From Streptomyces sp. ADI95-17 (GTDB taxonomy: Bacteria > Actinomycetota > Actinomycetes > Streptomycetales > Streptomycetaceae), in contig NZ_ML123045.1 of NCBI RefSeq assembly GCF_003846175.1, positions 301,705-361,708 of the forward strand: a DNA stretch of 60,004 nt, given 5' to 3'. Within the stretch, counting starts at the first letter, position 1, and each line of letters starts with the position of its first letter. Positions 32,769-40,988 of this stretch are shown in pieces. Position numbers and translations under genes: made by a program. A model generated the notes under the pieces. It was not told where the DNA came from. It searched no databases and worked only from the letters and a program-made list of their open reading frames with translations.

Positions 32769-33907
32769 GCCCGCCGGAACGCCCAGTCCATGTCCGGCTC
32801 CGTCACCGGGCGCAGCACCCGCCGCACCGGCGGCGTGCACATCAGCGTCACCGCGACCGCCGCGACCACCGAGACGAGGACCAGGCCGACGGGGGCCGCG
32901 AGCCAGTCGTAGACGTCGAACACCCCGGCGTACCCGGCTCCCTTGATCAGGAAGCCGTGCAGCAGATAGCCGCAGATCGTGCCGGAGCCGAGCACCGTGA
33001 ACCACATGCGGCGGCGCGGCACCCAGGCCAGGAAGCCGATGGTGAGCAGCAGCGCGCAGCCGAACATAGCCAGGGTCATCACGGCACCGGACCACCACGG
33101 CGCGCCCATCTCCTGCGCGCTGTTGCTGCGGTAGAACCAGCCCAGCTGCATCCGGGGCGCCACCCAGTACGCGAACAGCAGGGCCCCGGCGAACAGCGGC
33201 AGCGCGGCCATCCGCACCTCACGCCGGCGCACCAGCTCGAAGTGCTCGGGCTTCAGCCGCAGCCCCAGCACGAAGAACGGCAGGAACTGCAGGACACGCT
33301 GGAGATCGAGGTCGTCGCCGATCGTCGGGCAGAGGGAGGCGAGCACGGCGATGACCAGGGCCACCGGCAGCGGATGGCGCAGCGCCTGCCAGATCGGCGT
33401 GGTGAGCCGCCAGACGAACAGCGCGATCAGGAACCACGTGAGGTACCAGGGGTCGAGCAGGCTGATCGACCGATCGGCCGTGTCGTCCGCGTACCCCTTG
33501 AACAGGGAATACGCCGTCTCGAACACCACATAGGGCACGGCGACGCCGGTGACCAGGCGCTTCACCTTCGCGGCGGACATGTCGAAGGAGCGGGAGAAGT
33601 AGCCGGAGACGATGATGAACGCCGGCATGTGGAAGGTGTACGCCACCATGTACAGCGCCCGGGCGGTCCGGCTGCCGTCCATCACCGGTTCCCACGAGTG
33701 CGCCACCGCGACGAGCACGATGGCCAGATATTTGACGTTGTCGAAGTAGGCATCACGCCGCTTCGCCGGCGCGGCGCCCGGCGGCTTGTTCGCCACCGGC
33801 GCGGGGGGTGGCGCGGTGGCTGTCGTCGTCCCTCGGTGTCTGGGCTCCGACTCCCGGGTCGCCGATGGGAGCGGGGCCCTCTGAAATTCGTTCGGAGCGT
33901 GGAACAT
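32753..33907 (-). CDS. Acyltransferase 3 family membrane protein
   Basis: The protein is about 384 residues with around ten transmembrane helices. After a Pro/Ala-rich cytoplasmic tail, the family motif RDAYFDNVKYLAIVLVAVAHSWEP includes the catalytic-type His of acyltransferase 3 (OafA-like) proteins, and a later motif is AFIIVSGYFSRS. Such proteins O-acylate glycans, lipids or antibiotics. ATG 33907 is preferred because AGGG lies eight bases upstream; GTG 33916 is an alternative. The acceptor is unknown. Confidence 0.85.
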   Translation of the reverse strand: MFHAPNEFQRAPLPSATRESEPRHRGTTTATAPPPAPVANKPPGAAPAKRRDAYFDNVKYLAIVLVAVAHSWEPVMDGSRTARALYMVAYTFHMPAFIIVSGYFSRSFDMSAAKVKRLVTGVAVPYVVFETAYSLFKGYADDTADRSISLLDPWYLTWFLIALFVWRLTTPIWQALRHPLPVALVIAVLASLCPTIGDDLDLQRVLQFLPFFVLGLRLKPEHFELVRRREVRMAALPLFAGALLFAYWVAPRMQLGWFYRSNSAQEMGAPWWSGAVMTLAMFGCALLLTIGFLAWVPRRRMWFTVLGSGTICGYLLHGFLIKGAGYAGVFDVYDWLAAPVGLVLVSVVAAVAVTLMCTPPVRRVLRPVTEPDMDWAFRRASARL

Positions 33908-34409
33908 CTCATGCACCCTAGACGCCCCGATTGCAATTCGTAAAACCGCTCGGAGATATCGAGTGTTCCTGCCCGAATCGAAAGCGAAACCACCGGCAAC
34001 CGCCCGCTATGCACCGATTCATCCACCTTAAATGGCGCATATCGGCAGGCAGTTGAGGTGCGTGAATTTAATCGCACTTGAAGCTTGAAATTGCATGTGA
34101 ATGAAGTGTGTGGGTATGGAAACCGTCACATTCGCAAGTCATTGCGAATGATCGATCCACAGTTCACTCACAGGAATGCGGAACGCTGCGCGCGGGCCCG
34201 CGGGGCAGGGGCGGAGCGCCGTGCGACCCCTCGTGCGGTTGTGCGCCCCGGGTGTGCGCGGGGGCGCAAGGATGGCGCGATCCCGTCACTTCGATCCGTC
34301 ACCCGGCAGCGACCACAGGGGAGTTGGTGGCACGATGGACGGGACGGAGGAGTGCTCGGCCGCACACCTCCGGGCCGGCAAGGCGGACCGACCAAGGGTG
34401 TGAGCAGTC
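33908..34409. other. About 500 bp without a gene, partly A/T-rich, containing a 22-bp inverted repeat
   Basis: Bases about 33940-34160 are conspicuously poor in G/C for this genome and carry no frame with a ribosome-binding site. They include a short inverted repeat GTGCG...CGCAC around ATTTAA, and the perfect repeat at 34129-34150. The stretch 34190-34400 returns to normal composition and leads into the small membrane protein. It could be a long regulatory region or the remnant of transferred DNA. Confidence 0.45.
34129..34150. promoter_or_regulatory. Perfect 9-bp inverted repeat (candidate operator or hairpin)
   Basis: CATTCGCAA (34129-34137) and TTGCGAATG (34142-34150) are perfect inverse complements around GTCA. 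Four-base spacing and 22-bp length suit a dimeric repressor site or a stable hairpin. It is 260 bp before the next plus-strand gene and 222 bp before the acyltransferase start. Confidence 0.5.
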
Positions 34410-34604
34410 GTGGCCATTTCACTGTCTGTGGTGTTGATGTTGGCGATCATCCTGGTGGTCCTGATCCGGGGCGGCTCGATCAAGCCCGGGCCGGCGATCG
34501 TCGCGGCGCTCTTCGGCTTCTTCCTGGCATCGACCGGCATGGCGCCGTCGATCAACAGGTTCATGAACTCGATAGCGGAGACCATCAACCAGATCTCCTT
34601 CTGA
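34410..34604 (+). CDS. Conserved 64-residue membrane protein
   Basis: Starting with GTG at 34410, the protein has two hydrophobic segments (SLSVVLMLAIILVVLIR and GPAIVAALFGFFLAS) joined by a short polar turn, then an amphipathic tail. I recall near-identical small proteins widely conserved in Streptomyces, with no known function. It stands alone between a long non-coding region and a strong terminator. Composition and codon usage match real streptomycete genes. Confidence 0.78.
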   Translation: MAISLSVVLMLAIILVVLIRGGSIKPGPAIVAALFGFFLASTGMAPSINRFMNSIAETINQISF

Positions 34605-34612
34605 CTCCGGCC

Positions 34613-34648
34613 GGTCCGCCGCCCGCGCTCCGGCGCGGGCGGCGGACC
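34613..34648 (+). terminator. 16-bp perfect hairpin after the small membrane protein
   Basis: GGTCCGCCGCCCGCGC (34613-34628) pairs exactly with GCGCGGGCGGCGGACC (34633-34648) around TCCG, nine bases after the stop codon. Confidence 0.8.
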
Positions 34649-34680
34649 GCGCACGGGCGAAGCACATACGGAACGCAAAA

Positions 34681-34715
34681 GGCCCGGTCCGGCGAGGAAT
34701 TCGCCGGACCGGGCC
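34681..34715 (-). terminator. tRNA-Gly terminator, 15-bp hairpin with T-run
   Basis: GGCCCGGTCCGGCGA (34681-34695) pairs with TCGCCGGACCGGGCC (34701-34715). On the minus strand the stem is followed by TTTT, a classical intrinsic terminator 10 bases beyond the tRNA 3' end. Confidence 0.85.
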
Positions 34716-34724
34716 CAAGCATGG

Positions 34725-34795
34725 AGCGGGCGACGGGAATCGAACCCGCGTAGCTAGTTTGGAAGACTAGGGCTCTACCATTGAGCTACGCCCGC
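34725..34795 (-). tRNA. tRNA-Gly (anticodon UCC)
   Basis: This is a 71-base cloverleaf on the minus strand. The acceptor GCGGGCG pairs with CGCCCGC, the anticodon loop CTTCCAA on a CTAGT/ACTAG stem gives UCC, and the T-arm has GGTTCGATTCC. The discriminator is U and the CCA is not encoded. It reads GGA/GGG glycine codons. Confidence 0.95.
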
Positions 34796-34960
34796 AAAGC
34801 CGCACCGCAGGTCCGGGGACCGGCGGCACGTGAAGCATCGTAGCGGGTCGCGGACGCTGCCCGCACACCCGATCGCGGCCACCCGGTGTCGTGTTCGGTG
34901 ACGCCCGCGCAAATCGGCCGATGCACTGCCCGACTGCATGTACCCTACGTGTCGCACCGA

Positions 34961-35037
34961 CGGGGTGTGGCGCAGCTTGGTAGCGCGTCCGCTTTGGGAG
35001 CGGAAGGTCGTCGGTTCGAATCCGGCCACCCCGACCA
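34961..35037 (+). tRNA. tRNA-Pro (anticodon UGG)
   Basis: This is a 77-base gene including an encoded CCA end. The acceptor CGGGGTG pairs with CACCCCG, the anticodon loop TTTGGGA gives UGG, and the T-arm has GGTTCGAATCC. It lies directly upstream of tig, as in other streptomycetes. A TACCCT element at 34941-34946 is a plausible -10. Confidence 0.95.
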
Positions 35038-35040
35038 CCG

Positions 35041-35120
35041 GCAAGATCCAGGGACCATCGCAAGCAGGACCGAGCAGGATCCAGGGGCCACCCGCAAGAT
35101 CGCAGACCACGGGCAAGATC
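35041..35120 (+). repeat. Degenerate GCAAGATC direct repeats between tRNA-Pro and tig
   Basis: GCAAGATC or GCAGGATC occurs at 35041, 35074, 35094 and 35113, with flanks that are partly alike (CCAGGGACCA/CCAGGGGCCAC, and GCAGACCAC). The spacing is 33, 20 and 19 bp. They lie in the transcribed or promoter region ahead of tig. No function is known to me. Confidence 0.45.
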
Positions 35121-35259
35121 GCATTGTGGGAGTCCGACTCCTTGCCGTTACTATGCAAAATGCGTGCCCGTGTGTCTGATGTACCGGGCTCGGTCCGCGA
35201 AGCCGCCTCCAGTGCGGTGGAGCAGAACCCCAAGAAGTCAGCCACAAGGAGACCGAACC

Positions 35260-36666
35260 GTGAAGAGCGCCGTGGAGACCCTGAACCCGACCCGGGTTCG
35301 GCTCACTGTCGAGGTGCCCTTCGAGGAGCTCAAGGACAGCCTCGACGCGGCGTACAAGAAGATCAACCAGCAGGTCACGGTGAAGGGCTTCCGCAAAGGC
35401 AAGATCCCTGCCCGGGTCATCGACCAGCGCTTCGGCCGCGGTGCGGTGCTGGAGGAGGCCGTCAACGACGCCCTCCCGAAGTTCTACACCGAGGCCGTCA
35501 ACGAGGGTGAGCTGAACGTCCTCGGCCAGCCCGAGGTCGACATCACCGAGCTGAAGGACGGCGAACTGCTGGCCTTCACCGCCGAGGTTGACGTACGCCC
35601 CGAGATCGAGATTCCGGACTACTCCGGCATCGAGGTCACCGTCGACGCCCTTGAGGTCAGCGACGAGGACGTCGAGAAGGCCGTGGAGCAGCTCCGCGAG
35701 CGCTTCGCCTCCACCAACCCGGTCGAGCGCGCCGCCGCCGAGGGCGACGTCGTGACGATCGACCTGCAGGCCAAGGTCGACGGCGAGGTCCTGGAGGACG
35801 GCGTGGCCGAGGGTGTCTCGTACACCATCGGTTCCGGAGAGCTCCTCGACGGCATCGACGCCGCCGTCACCGGCCTGGAGGCGGGTGGCGAGGCCACCTT
35901 CACCTCCGAGCTGAAGGGCGGCTCCGCCGAGGGCAAGGAGGCCGAGGTCACCGTCAAGGTCGCCACCGTCGCCGCCCGTGAGCTCCCCGAGCTGGACGAC
36001 GAGTTCGCCCAGATGGCGAGCGAGTTCGACACCCTCGACGAGCTCAAGGCGGACAGCCGCAAGCGCCTGGAGAGCACCAAGCAGTACGACCAGGCCACCC
36101 AGGCCCAGGAGCGCGTCCTGGAGGAGCTGCTCAAGCTCGCCGAGGTCCCGATCCCGGAGAAGCTGCTCGCGGACGAGGTCCAGACCCGCAAGCACAACCT
36201 GGAGCACCACCAGCTCGGCCAGATGGGCCTGACCCTCGACAAGTACCTGGAGATCCAGGGCAAGACGGCCGAGGAGTTCGACGCCGAGACCTCCGAGCAG
36301 GCGGTCAAGGGCATCAAGACCCAGTTCGTCCTGGACGAGATCGTCAACAAGGAGAAGCTGAACGTCAACCAGGAGGAGCTCACCGAGCACCTCATGCGGC
36401 GCGCTGCTTCCTCCGGCATGAGCCCCGACCAGTTCGCCCAGGCCGTCGTCGAGGGCGGCCAGGTGCCGATGCTCGTCGGCGAGGTCGCCCGCGGCAAGGC
36501 GCTGGCCGTGGTCGTCGAGGCCGCCAAGGTCGTCGACACCAACGGTGAGCTCGTCGAGCTGGAGGACGACGAGGACGTGGCGGAGGAGGCCATCGAGGCC
36601 GTCGAGGCCGCCGAGGGCACCACCGAGGCCGCTGCCGACGCCGCCGAGGAGAAGAACGAGGCCTGA
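35260..36666 (+). CDS. tig: Trigger factor (ribosome-associated chaperone, PPIase)
   Basis: The 468-residue protein starts with GTG 35260 behind AAGGAG. The N-terminal ribosome-binding domain contains the signature [10 protein letters not shown], the FKBP-like prolyl isomerase domain spans about residues 150-245 ([27 protein letters not shown]), and the C-terminal helical arms end in an acidic Glu/Ala tail. It folds nascent chains at the ribosome exit. The next genes are clpP1, clpP2 and clpX, the classic folding/degradation neighbourhood. A 17-bp terminator follows. Confidence 0.97.
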   Translation: MKSAVETLNPTRVRLTVEVPFEELKDSLDAAYKKINQQVTVKGFRKGKIPARVIDQRFGRGAVLEEAVNDALPKFYTEAVNEGELNVLGQPEVDITELKDGELLAFTAEVDVRPEIEIPDYSGIEVTVDALEVSDEDVEKAVEQLRERFASTNPVERAAAEGDVVTIDLQAKVDGEVLEDGVAEGVSYTIGSGELLDGIDAAVTGLEAGGEATFTSELKGGSAEGKEAEVTVKVATVAARELPELDDEFAQMASEFDTLDELKADSRKRLESTKQYDQATQAQERVLEELLKLAEVPIPEKLLADEVQTRKHNLEHHQLGQMGLTLDKYLEIQGKTAEEFDAETSEQAVKGIKTQFVLDEIVNKEKLNVNQEELTEHLMRRAASSGMSPDQFAQAVVEGGQVPMLVGEVARGKALAVVVEAAKVVDTNGELVELEDDEDVAEEAIEAVEAAEGTTEAAADAAEEKNEA

Positions 36667-36686
36667 GCCTCGCGCTGAACCCGAAC

Positions 36687-36722
36687 GACGGGCTCCGGAC
36701 GCATGTGCGTCCGGAGCCCGTC
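36687..36722 (+). terminator. 17-bp perfect hairpin after tig
   Basis: GACGGGCTCCGGACGCA (36687-36703) pairs perfectly with TGCGTCCGGAGCCCGTC (36706-36722) around TG, 20 bp after the tig stop. Confidence 0.85.
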
Positions 36723-36723
36723 G

Positions 36724-36738
36724 CCGTATGGCATACGG
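36724..36738. promoter_or_regulatory. 15-bp palindrome directly after the tig terminator
   Basis: CCGTATG (36724-36730) and CATACGG (36732-36738) flank one G. It begins two bases after the terminator and is 182 bp before clpP1. It could be an operator or a second short hairpin. Confidence 0.35.
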
Positions 36739-36769
36739 TGCCCCACAACCCTTGTGCGGACTGCGGACC

Positions 36770-36786
36770 TTGCGCTCCCAGCGAAC
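36770..36786 (+). promoter_or_regulatory. ClgR-box-like element upstream of clpP1P2
   Basis: TTGCGCT-CCC-AGCGAAC has the CGCY-N3-RGCG core of the ClgR operator, with a perfect right arm AGCGAAC and a left arm matching five of seven positions. ClgR is the known activator of clpP1P2 in Streptomyces. The element is 134 bp ahead of the clpP1 start, a sensible place for an activator site. Confidence 0.55.
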
Positions 36787-36919
36787 AGTTGCGGAAGCGG
36801 GATGGCGTTGTCCTACCTGCGCGTTAGGGTCCATGAATAGGAAGGGCAGGGGAGTCCCCGCCCACCCGGTACGAAGACGCTGAGACGGCCGGAGCCGTCA
36901 GAGACGAGCAGGTGGATAC

Positions 36920-37537
36920 GTGACGAATCTGATGCCCTACGCCGCCGGAGAGCCGTCCCTCGGTGGAGGCCTCGGTGACCAGGTCTACAGCCGGCTGCTC
37001 GGCGAGCGCATCATCTTCCTCGGTCAGCAGGTCGACGATGACATCGCCAACAAGATCACCGCGCAGCTGCTTCTTCTCGCCGCGGAGCCCGAGAAGGACA
37101 TCTACCTCTACATCAACAGCCCCGGCGGTTCGGTGACGGCCGGCATGGCGGTCTACGACACCATGCAGTACATCCCGAACGACGTGGTCACCATCGGAAT
37201 GGGCATGGCGGCCTCGATGGGCCAGTTCCTGCTCACCGGCGGCACCGCGGGCAAGCGCTTCGCGCTCCCGAACACCGACATCCTCATGCACCAGGGTTCG
37301 GCCGGCATCGGCGGCACGGCCTCGGACATCAAGATCCAGGCCCAGTACCTGCTGCGCACCAAGCAGCGGATGGCGGAGATCACCGCCCGTCACTCCGGCC
37401 AGACCGTCGAGACGATCATCCGCGACGGCGACCGCGACCGCTGGTACACCGCGGAGGAGGCCAAGGAGTACGGCCTCATCGACGAGATCATCACGATCGC
37501 ATCGGGCGTTCCGGGCGGCGGCGGCACCGGCGCCTGA
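36920..37537 (+). CDS. clpP1: ATP-dependent Clp protease proteolytic subunit 1
   Basis: The 205-residue serine peptidase has the catalytic Ser in [11 protein letters not shown], His in [10 protein letters not shown] and Asp in the [13 protein letters not shown] region. [17 protein letters not shown] and the closing [11 protein letters not shown] are typical. The GTG at 36920 gives [13 protein letters not shown] shorter start at the following ATG is possible, and ClpP1 is in any case processed at the N terminus. It forms the bicistronic clpP1P2 operon and assembles with ClpP2 under ClpX/ClpC. Confidence 0.96.
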   Translation: MTNLMPYAAGEPSLGGGLGDQVYSRLLGERIIFLGQQVDDDIANKITAQLLLLAAEPEKDIYLYINSPGGSVTAGMAVYDTMQYIPNDVVTIGMGMAASMGQFLLTGGTAGKRFALPNTDILMHQGSAGIGGTASDIKIQAQYLLRTKQRMAEITARHSGQTVETIIRDGDRDRWYTAEEAKEYGLIDEIITIASGVPGGGGTGA

Positions 37538-37614
37538 TCCGGTCACCGGATCCGGCCCCACCGCCCCGCACACCTCTCGTACGCCGAGACACCCAGCCAC
37601 AGAACGCCACCAGG

Positions 37615-38298
37615 ATGGTGAACACCCACATGAACAACTTCCCCGGCGCCTCCGCGAGCGGCCTCTACACCGGCCCGCAGGTGGACAACCGCTACATCGT
37701 GCCGCGCTTCGTGGAGCGCACCTCGCAGGGCGTGCGTGAGTACGACCCGTACGCGAAGCTCTTCGAGGAGCGCGTGATCTTCCTCGGCGTGCAGATCGAC
37801 GACGCCTCCGCCAACGACGTCATGGCGCAGCTGCTGTGCCTGGAGTCGATGGACCCGGACCGGGACATCTCGATCTACATCAACAGCCCCGGCGGCTCGT
37901 TCACCGCGCTCACCGCGATCTACGACACGATGCAGTTCGTGAAGCCGGACATCCAGACGGTCTGCATGGGCCAGGCGGCCTCCGCCGCCGCGGTGCTGCT
38001 CGCCGCGGGTACGCCCGGCAAGCGGATGGCGCTGCCCAACGCCCGTGTGCTGATCCACCAGCCGTCCTCGCAGACCGGCCGTGAGCAGCTCTCCGACCTG
38101 GAGATCGCGGCCAACGAGATCCTGCGGATGCGCACCCAGCTGGAGGAGATGCTGGCCAAGCACTCCACCACGCCGATCGACAAGATCCGCGACGACATCG
38201 AGCGCGACAAGATCCTGACCGCCGAGGACGCCCTCGCCTACGGTCTCGTCGACCAGATCGTGTCGACCCGCAAGAGCGCGGCCGGAGCGGCCGCCTGA
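37615..38298 (+). CDS. clpP2: ATP-dependent Clp protease proteolytic subunit 2
   Basis: The 227-residue ClpP paralogue has an N-terminal propeptide ([18 protein letters not shown]). The catalytic Ser is in [10 protein letters not shown], the His in RVLIHQPS, and the closing motif is [13 protein letters not shown]. It is 77 bp downstream of clpP1 and in the same operon. ATG 37615 is the first start; ATG 37630 (MNNFPG) is the other plausible one. It provides the second ring of the mixed ClpP1P2 tetradecamer. Confidence 0.96.
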   Translation: MVNTHMNNFPGASASGLYTGPQVDNRYIVPRFVERTSQGVREYDPYAKLFEERVIFLGVQIDDASANDVMAQLLCLESMDPDRDISIYINSPGGSFTALTAIYDTMQFVKPDIQTVCMGQAASAAAVLLAAGTPGKRMALPNARVLIHQPSSQTGREQLSDLEIAANEILRMRTQLEEMLAKHSTTPIDKIRDDIERDKILTAEDALAYGLVDQIVSTRKSAAGAAA

Positions 38299-38310
38299 CG
38301 TCCGCCTTCA

Positions 38311-38364
38311 CCCCTTGGCACACCATGTTCGCCCGGTCTCTGCCGTGTGAACCGTGCCAAGGGG
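38311..38364 (+). terminator. 11-bp perfect inverted repeat between clpP2 and clpX
   Basis: CCCCTTGGCAC (38311-38321) pairs exactly with GTGCCAAGGGG (38354-38364). The 32-base loop contains a GTTC...GAAC pair that could extend the structure. It could terminate or attenuate clpP1P2 transcription before clpX, letting clpX be set separately. Confidence 0.55.
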
Positions 38365-38455
38365 GGCCCGAACAGGGGGCAAGGCAAGGTACCGTCGGAT
38401 AGAGGCACCAGGAGCCGCTGAACCAAGCTGCTCCCAGGCGAAGGGGAAGCACCTC

Positions 38456-39754
<1,299 letters not shown>

Positions 39755-39770
39755 CGGTAGGCATACGGAA

Positions 39771-39808
39771 AAGGGGCGCCCGGCCAGGTGAACTGGCGGG
39801 TGCCCCTT
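39771..39808. terminator. Hairpin between converging clpX and Pro/Gly/Gln-rich gene
   Basis: AAGGGGCGCCCGGCCAG and CTGGCGGGTGCCCCTT form a long stem with a small internal irregularity, preceded by AAAA and followed by TTCC. It can terminate transcription from both sides. Confidence 0.7.
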
Positions 39809-39822
39809 CCGTGTTGTGACAG

Positions 39823-40848
39823 CTACTTCTTGACGCGGATCTCCTTGCGGAGGTCCGTCGTGATCTTGGCGGCGGTGTCCTTGTCCACGCTCCCCCCGAC
39901 ATTGCCGGGGGAGACCATCGCCATGGTGCTGTAGTCCGACCAGGCGCAGAACCAGTCGGTCTTCAGCTTCTTGGTCATGACGTCCGTGCCCGTGGCGGCC
40001 TGGCACTTCATGATGCCGTTCTCGAACCCGGACGGGGATACCTCCTCCGGGCTGCCGATGAGCTCGGTCTTGTTGTCCTTGTTCTCGGACGCACTCTTCT
40101 GCAGAGTGGCGAAGAACGCGTCCAGCGCCTTGGCCGGATCGCTGATCTTGCCGTACGCGCCGATGAAGGAGATGCCCTTCGCGGTCAGGAGGCTCGGGTC
40201 GTTGGGGTTGTTGGGGTCGAGCTTGGTGAGATCCGCCGTCGAGTAGATCCCGGTGACGGTCCTGCCGTTCTCGATGCCGCTGTTCGTCAGTTCCTTCGTG
40301 ACCTTGTTGTCCTGCTGCTGGCTCGCGCCGTCCTTGCTGGCGCGCTTGTACTCGCTCAGCACCGTCGCCGGAGTCGTCAGCGTGTGTGGCCCGTCGTCGC
40401 TGAGACCGCCGCCACCGCCGGTCAGGAAGTACACACCGCCGCCGATGACCGCCAGTGCCACGATCACGCCGCCGATGATCAGGCCGGTCTTCTTCTTCGG
40501 CTCGGCCGGGGGCATCGGCATCGTGCCGTAGGCCGGCTGGCCGCCGTACGGGGGAGTGGGGGGCTGCTGGCCGTAGGGGCCGGGCTGCTGGGCCTGGGGG
40601 TAGCCGTAGCCCGGCTGGGGCTGCTGCTGGGGCGGGACACCCTGGGGGGCCTGCTGGGGGTAGCCGTAACCGGGCTGGCCCTGCGGGGGCTGCTGGCCGT
40701 ACGGGCCCGGCTGCTGGCCGTACGGTCCGGGCTGGCCCTGGGGCTGCTGGCCGTACGGTCCCGGCTGGCCCTGGGGCGGGCCACCGTAGGGTCCGGGCTG
40801 GCCCTGGGGCGGCTGGCCGCCGTACGGGCCCGGCTGGTTGTAGCTCAT
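39823..40848 (-). CDS. Pro/Gly/Gln-repeat membrane protein of unknown function
   Basis: The 341-residue protein has an N-terminal cytoplasmic region (about 1-140) built of imperfect repeats of [11 protein letters not shown] and QPGYGYPQ. It then has one transmembrane helix ([22 protein letters not shown]) and an extracytoplasmic domain (about 170-341) without a motif I recognize. Proline/glycine/glutamine-rich tails of this type are common on actinobacterial single-pass proteins and may mediate phase-separating or protein-protein contacts. Start ATG 40848. The extracytoplasmic domain has two cysteines (KCQAATG, WFCAWSD) that could form a disulfide. Confidence 0.75.
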   Translation of the reverse strand: MSYNQPGPYGGQPPQGQPGPYGGPPQGQPGPYGQQPQGQPGPYGQQPGPYGQQPPQGQPGYGYPQQAPQGVPPQQQPQPGYGYPQAQQPGPYGQQPPTPPYGGQPAYGTMPMPPAEPKKKTGLIIGGVIVALAVIGGGVYFLTGGGGGLSDDGPHTLTTPATVLSEYKRASKDGASQQQDNKVTKELTNSGIENGRTVTGIYSTADLTKLDPNNPNDPSLLTAKGISFIGAYGKISDPAKALDAFFATLQKSASENKDNKTELIGSPEEVSPSGFENGIMKCQAATGTDVMTKKLKTDWFCAWSDYSTMAMVSPGNVGGSVDKDTAAKITTDLRKEIRVKK

Positions 40849-40975
40849 CTGCGGTGTCCCCTGTTCGGAATGCTTATGCGTTCCGAACATCCTGGCGGAA
40901 GGCCCGCCCGGATGGAGCACCGGGAGTCACACCGTTACTCAACAAACCGGTTTCAGTGCATGACTGTGACGGCCC

Positions 40976-40988
40976 TAAACTGTCCCCC
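40976..40988 (+). promoter_or_regulatory. Leaderless-type -10 element of valS
   Basis: TAAACT (40976-40981) sits seven bases before the GTG start at 40989 and no Shine-Dalgarno sequence intervenes, which predicts a leaderless valS mRNA. Confidence 0.5.

Noticed and set aside
34725..35037. The tRNA genes as an attachment site of an integrated element
   Set aside because: No integrase, excisionase or repeated tRNA 3' end is visible nearby, and the flanking genes are core.
35041..35120. The GCAAGATC repeats as a CRISPR array
   Set aside because: The repeats are eight bases, degenerate and irregularly spaced, and no cas gene is present.
40849..40988. A T-box riboswitch upstream of valS
   Set aside because: The gap is only about 140 bp, with no specifier-loop/T-box sequence, and the -10 element next to the start predicts a leaderless mRNA.
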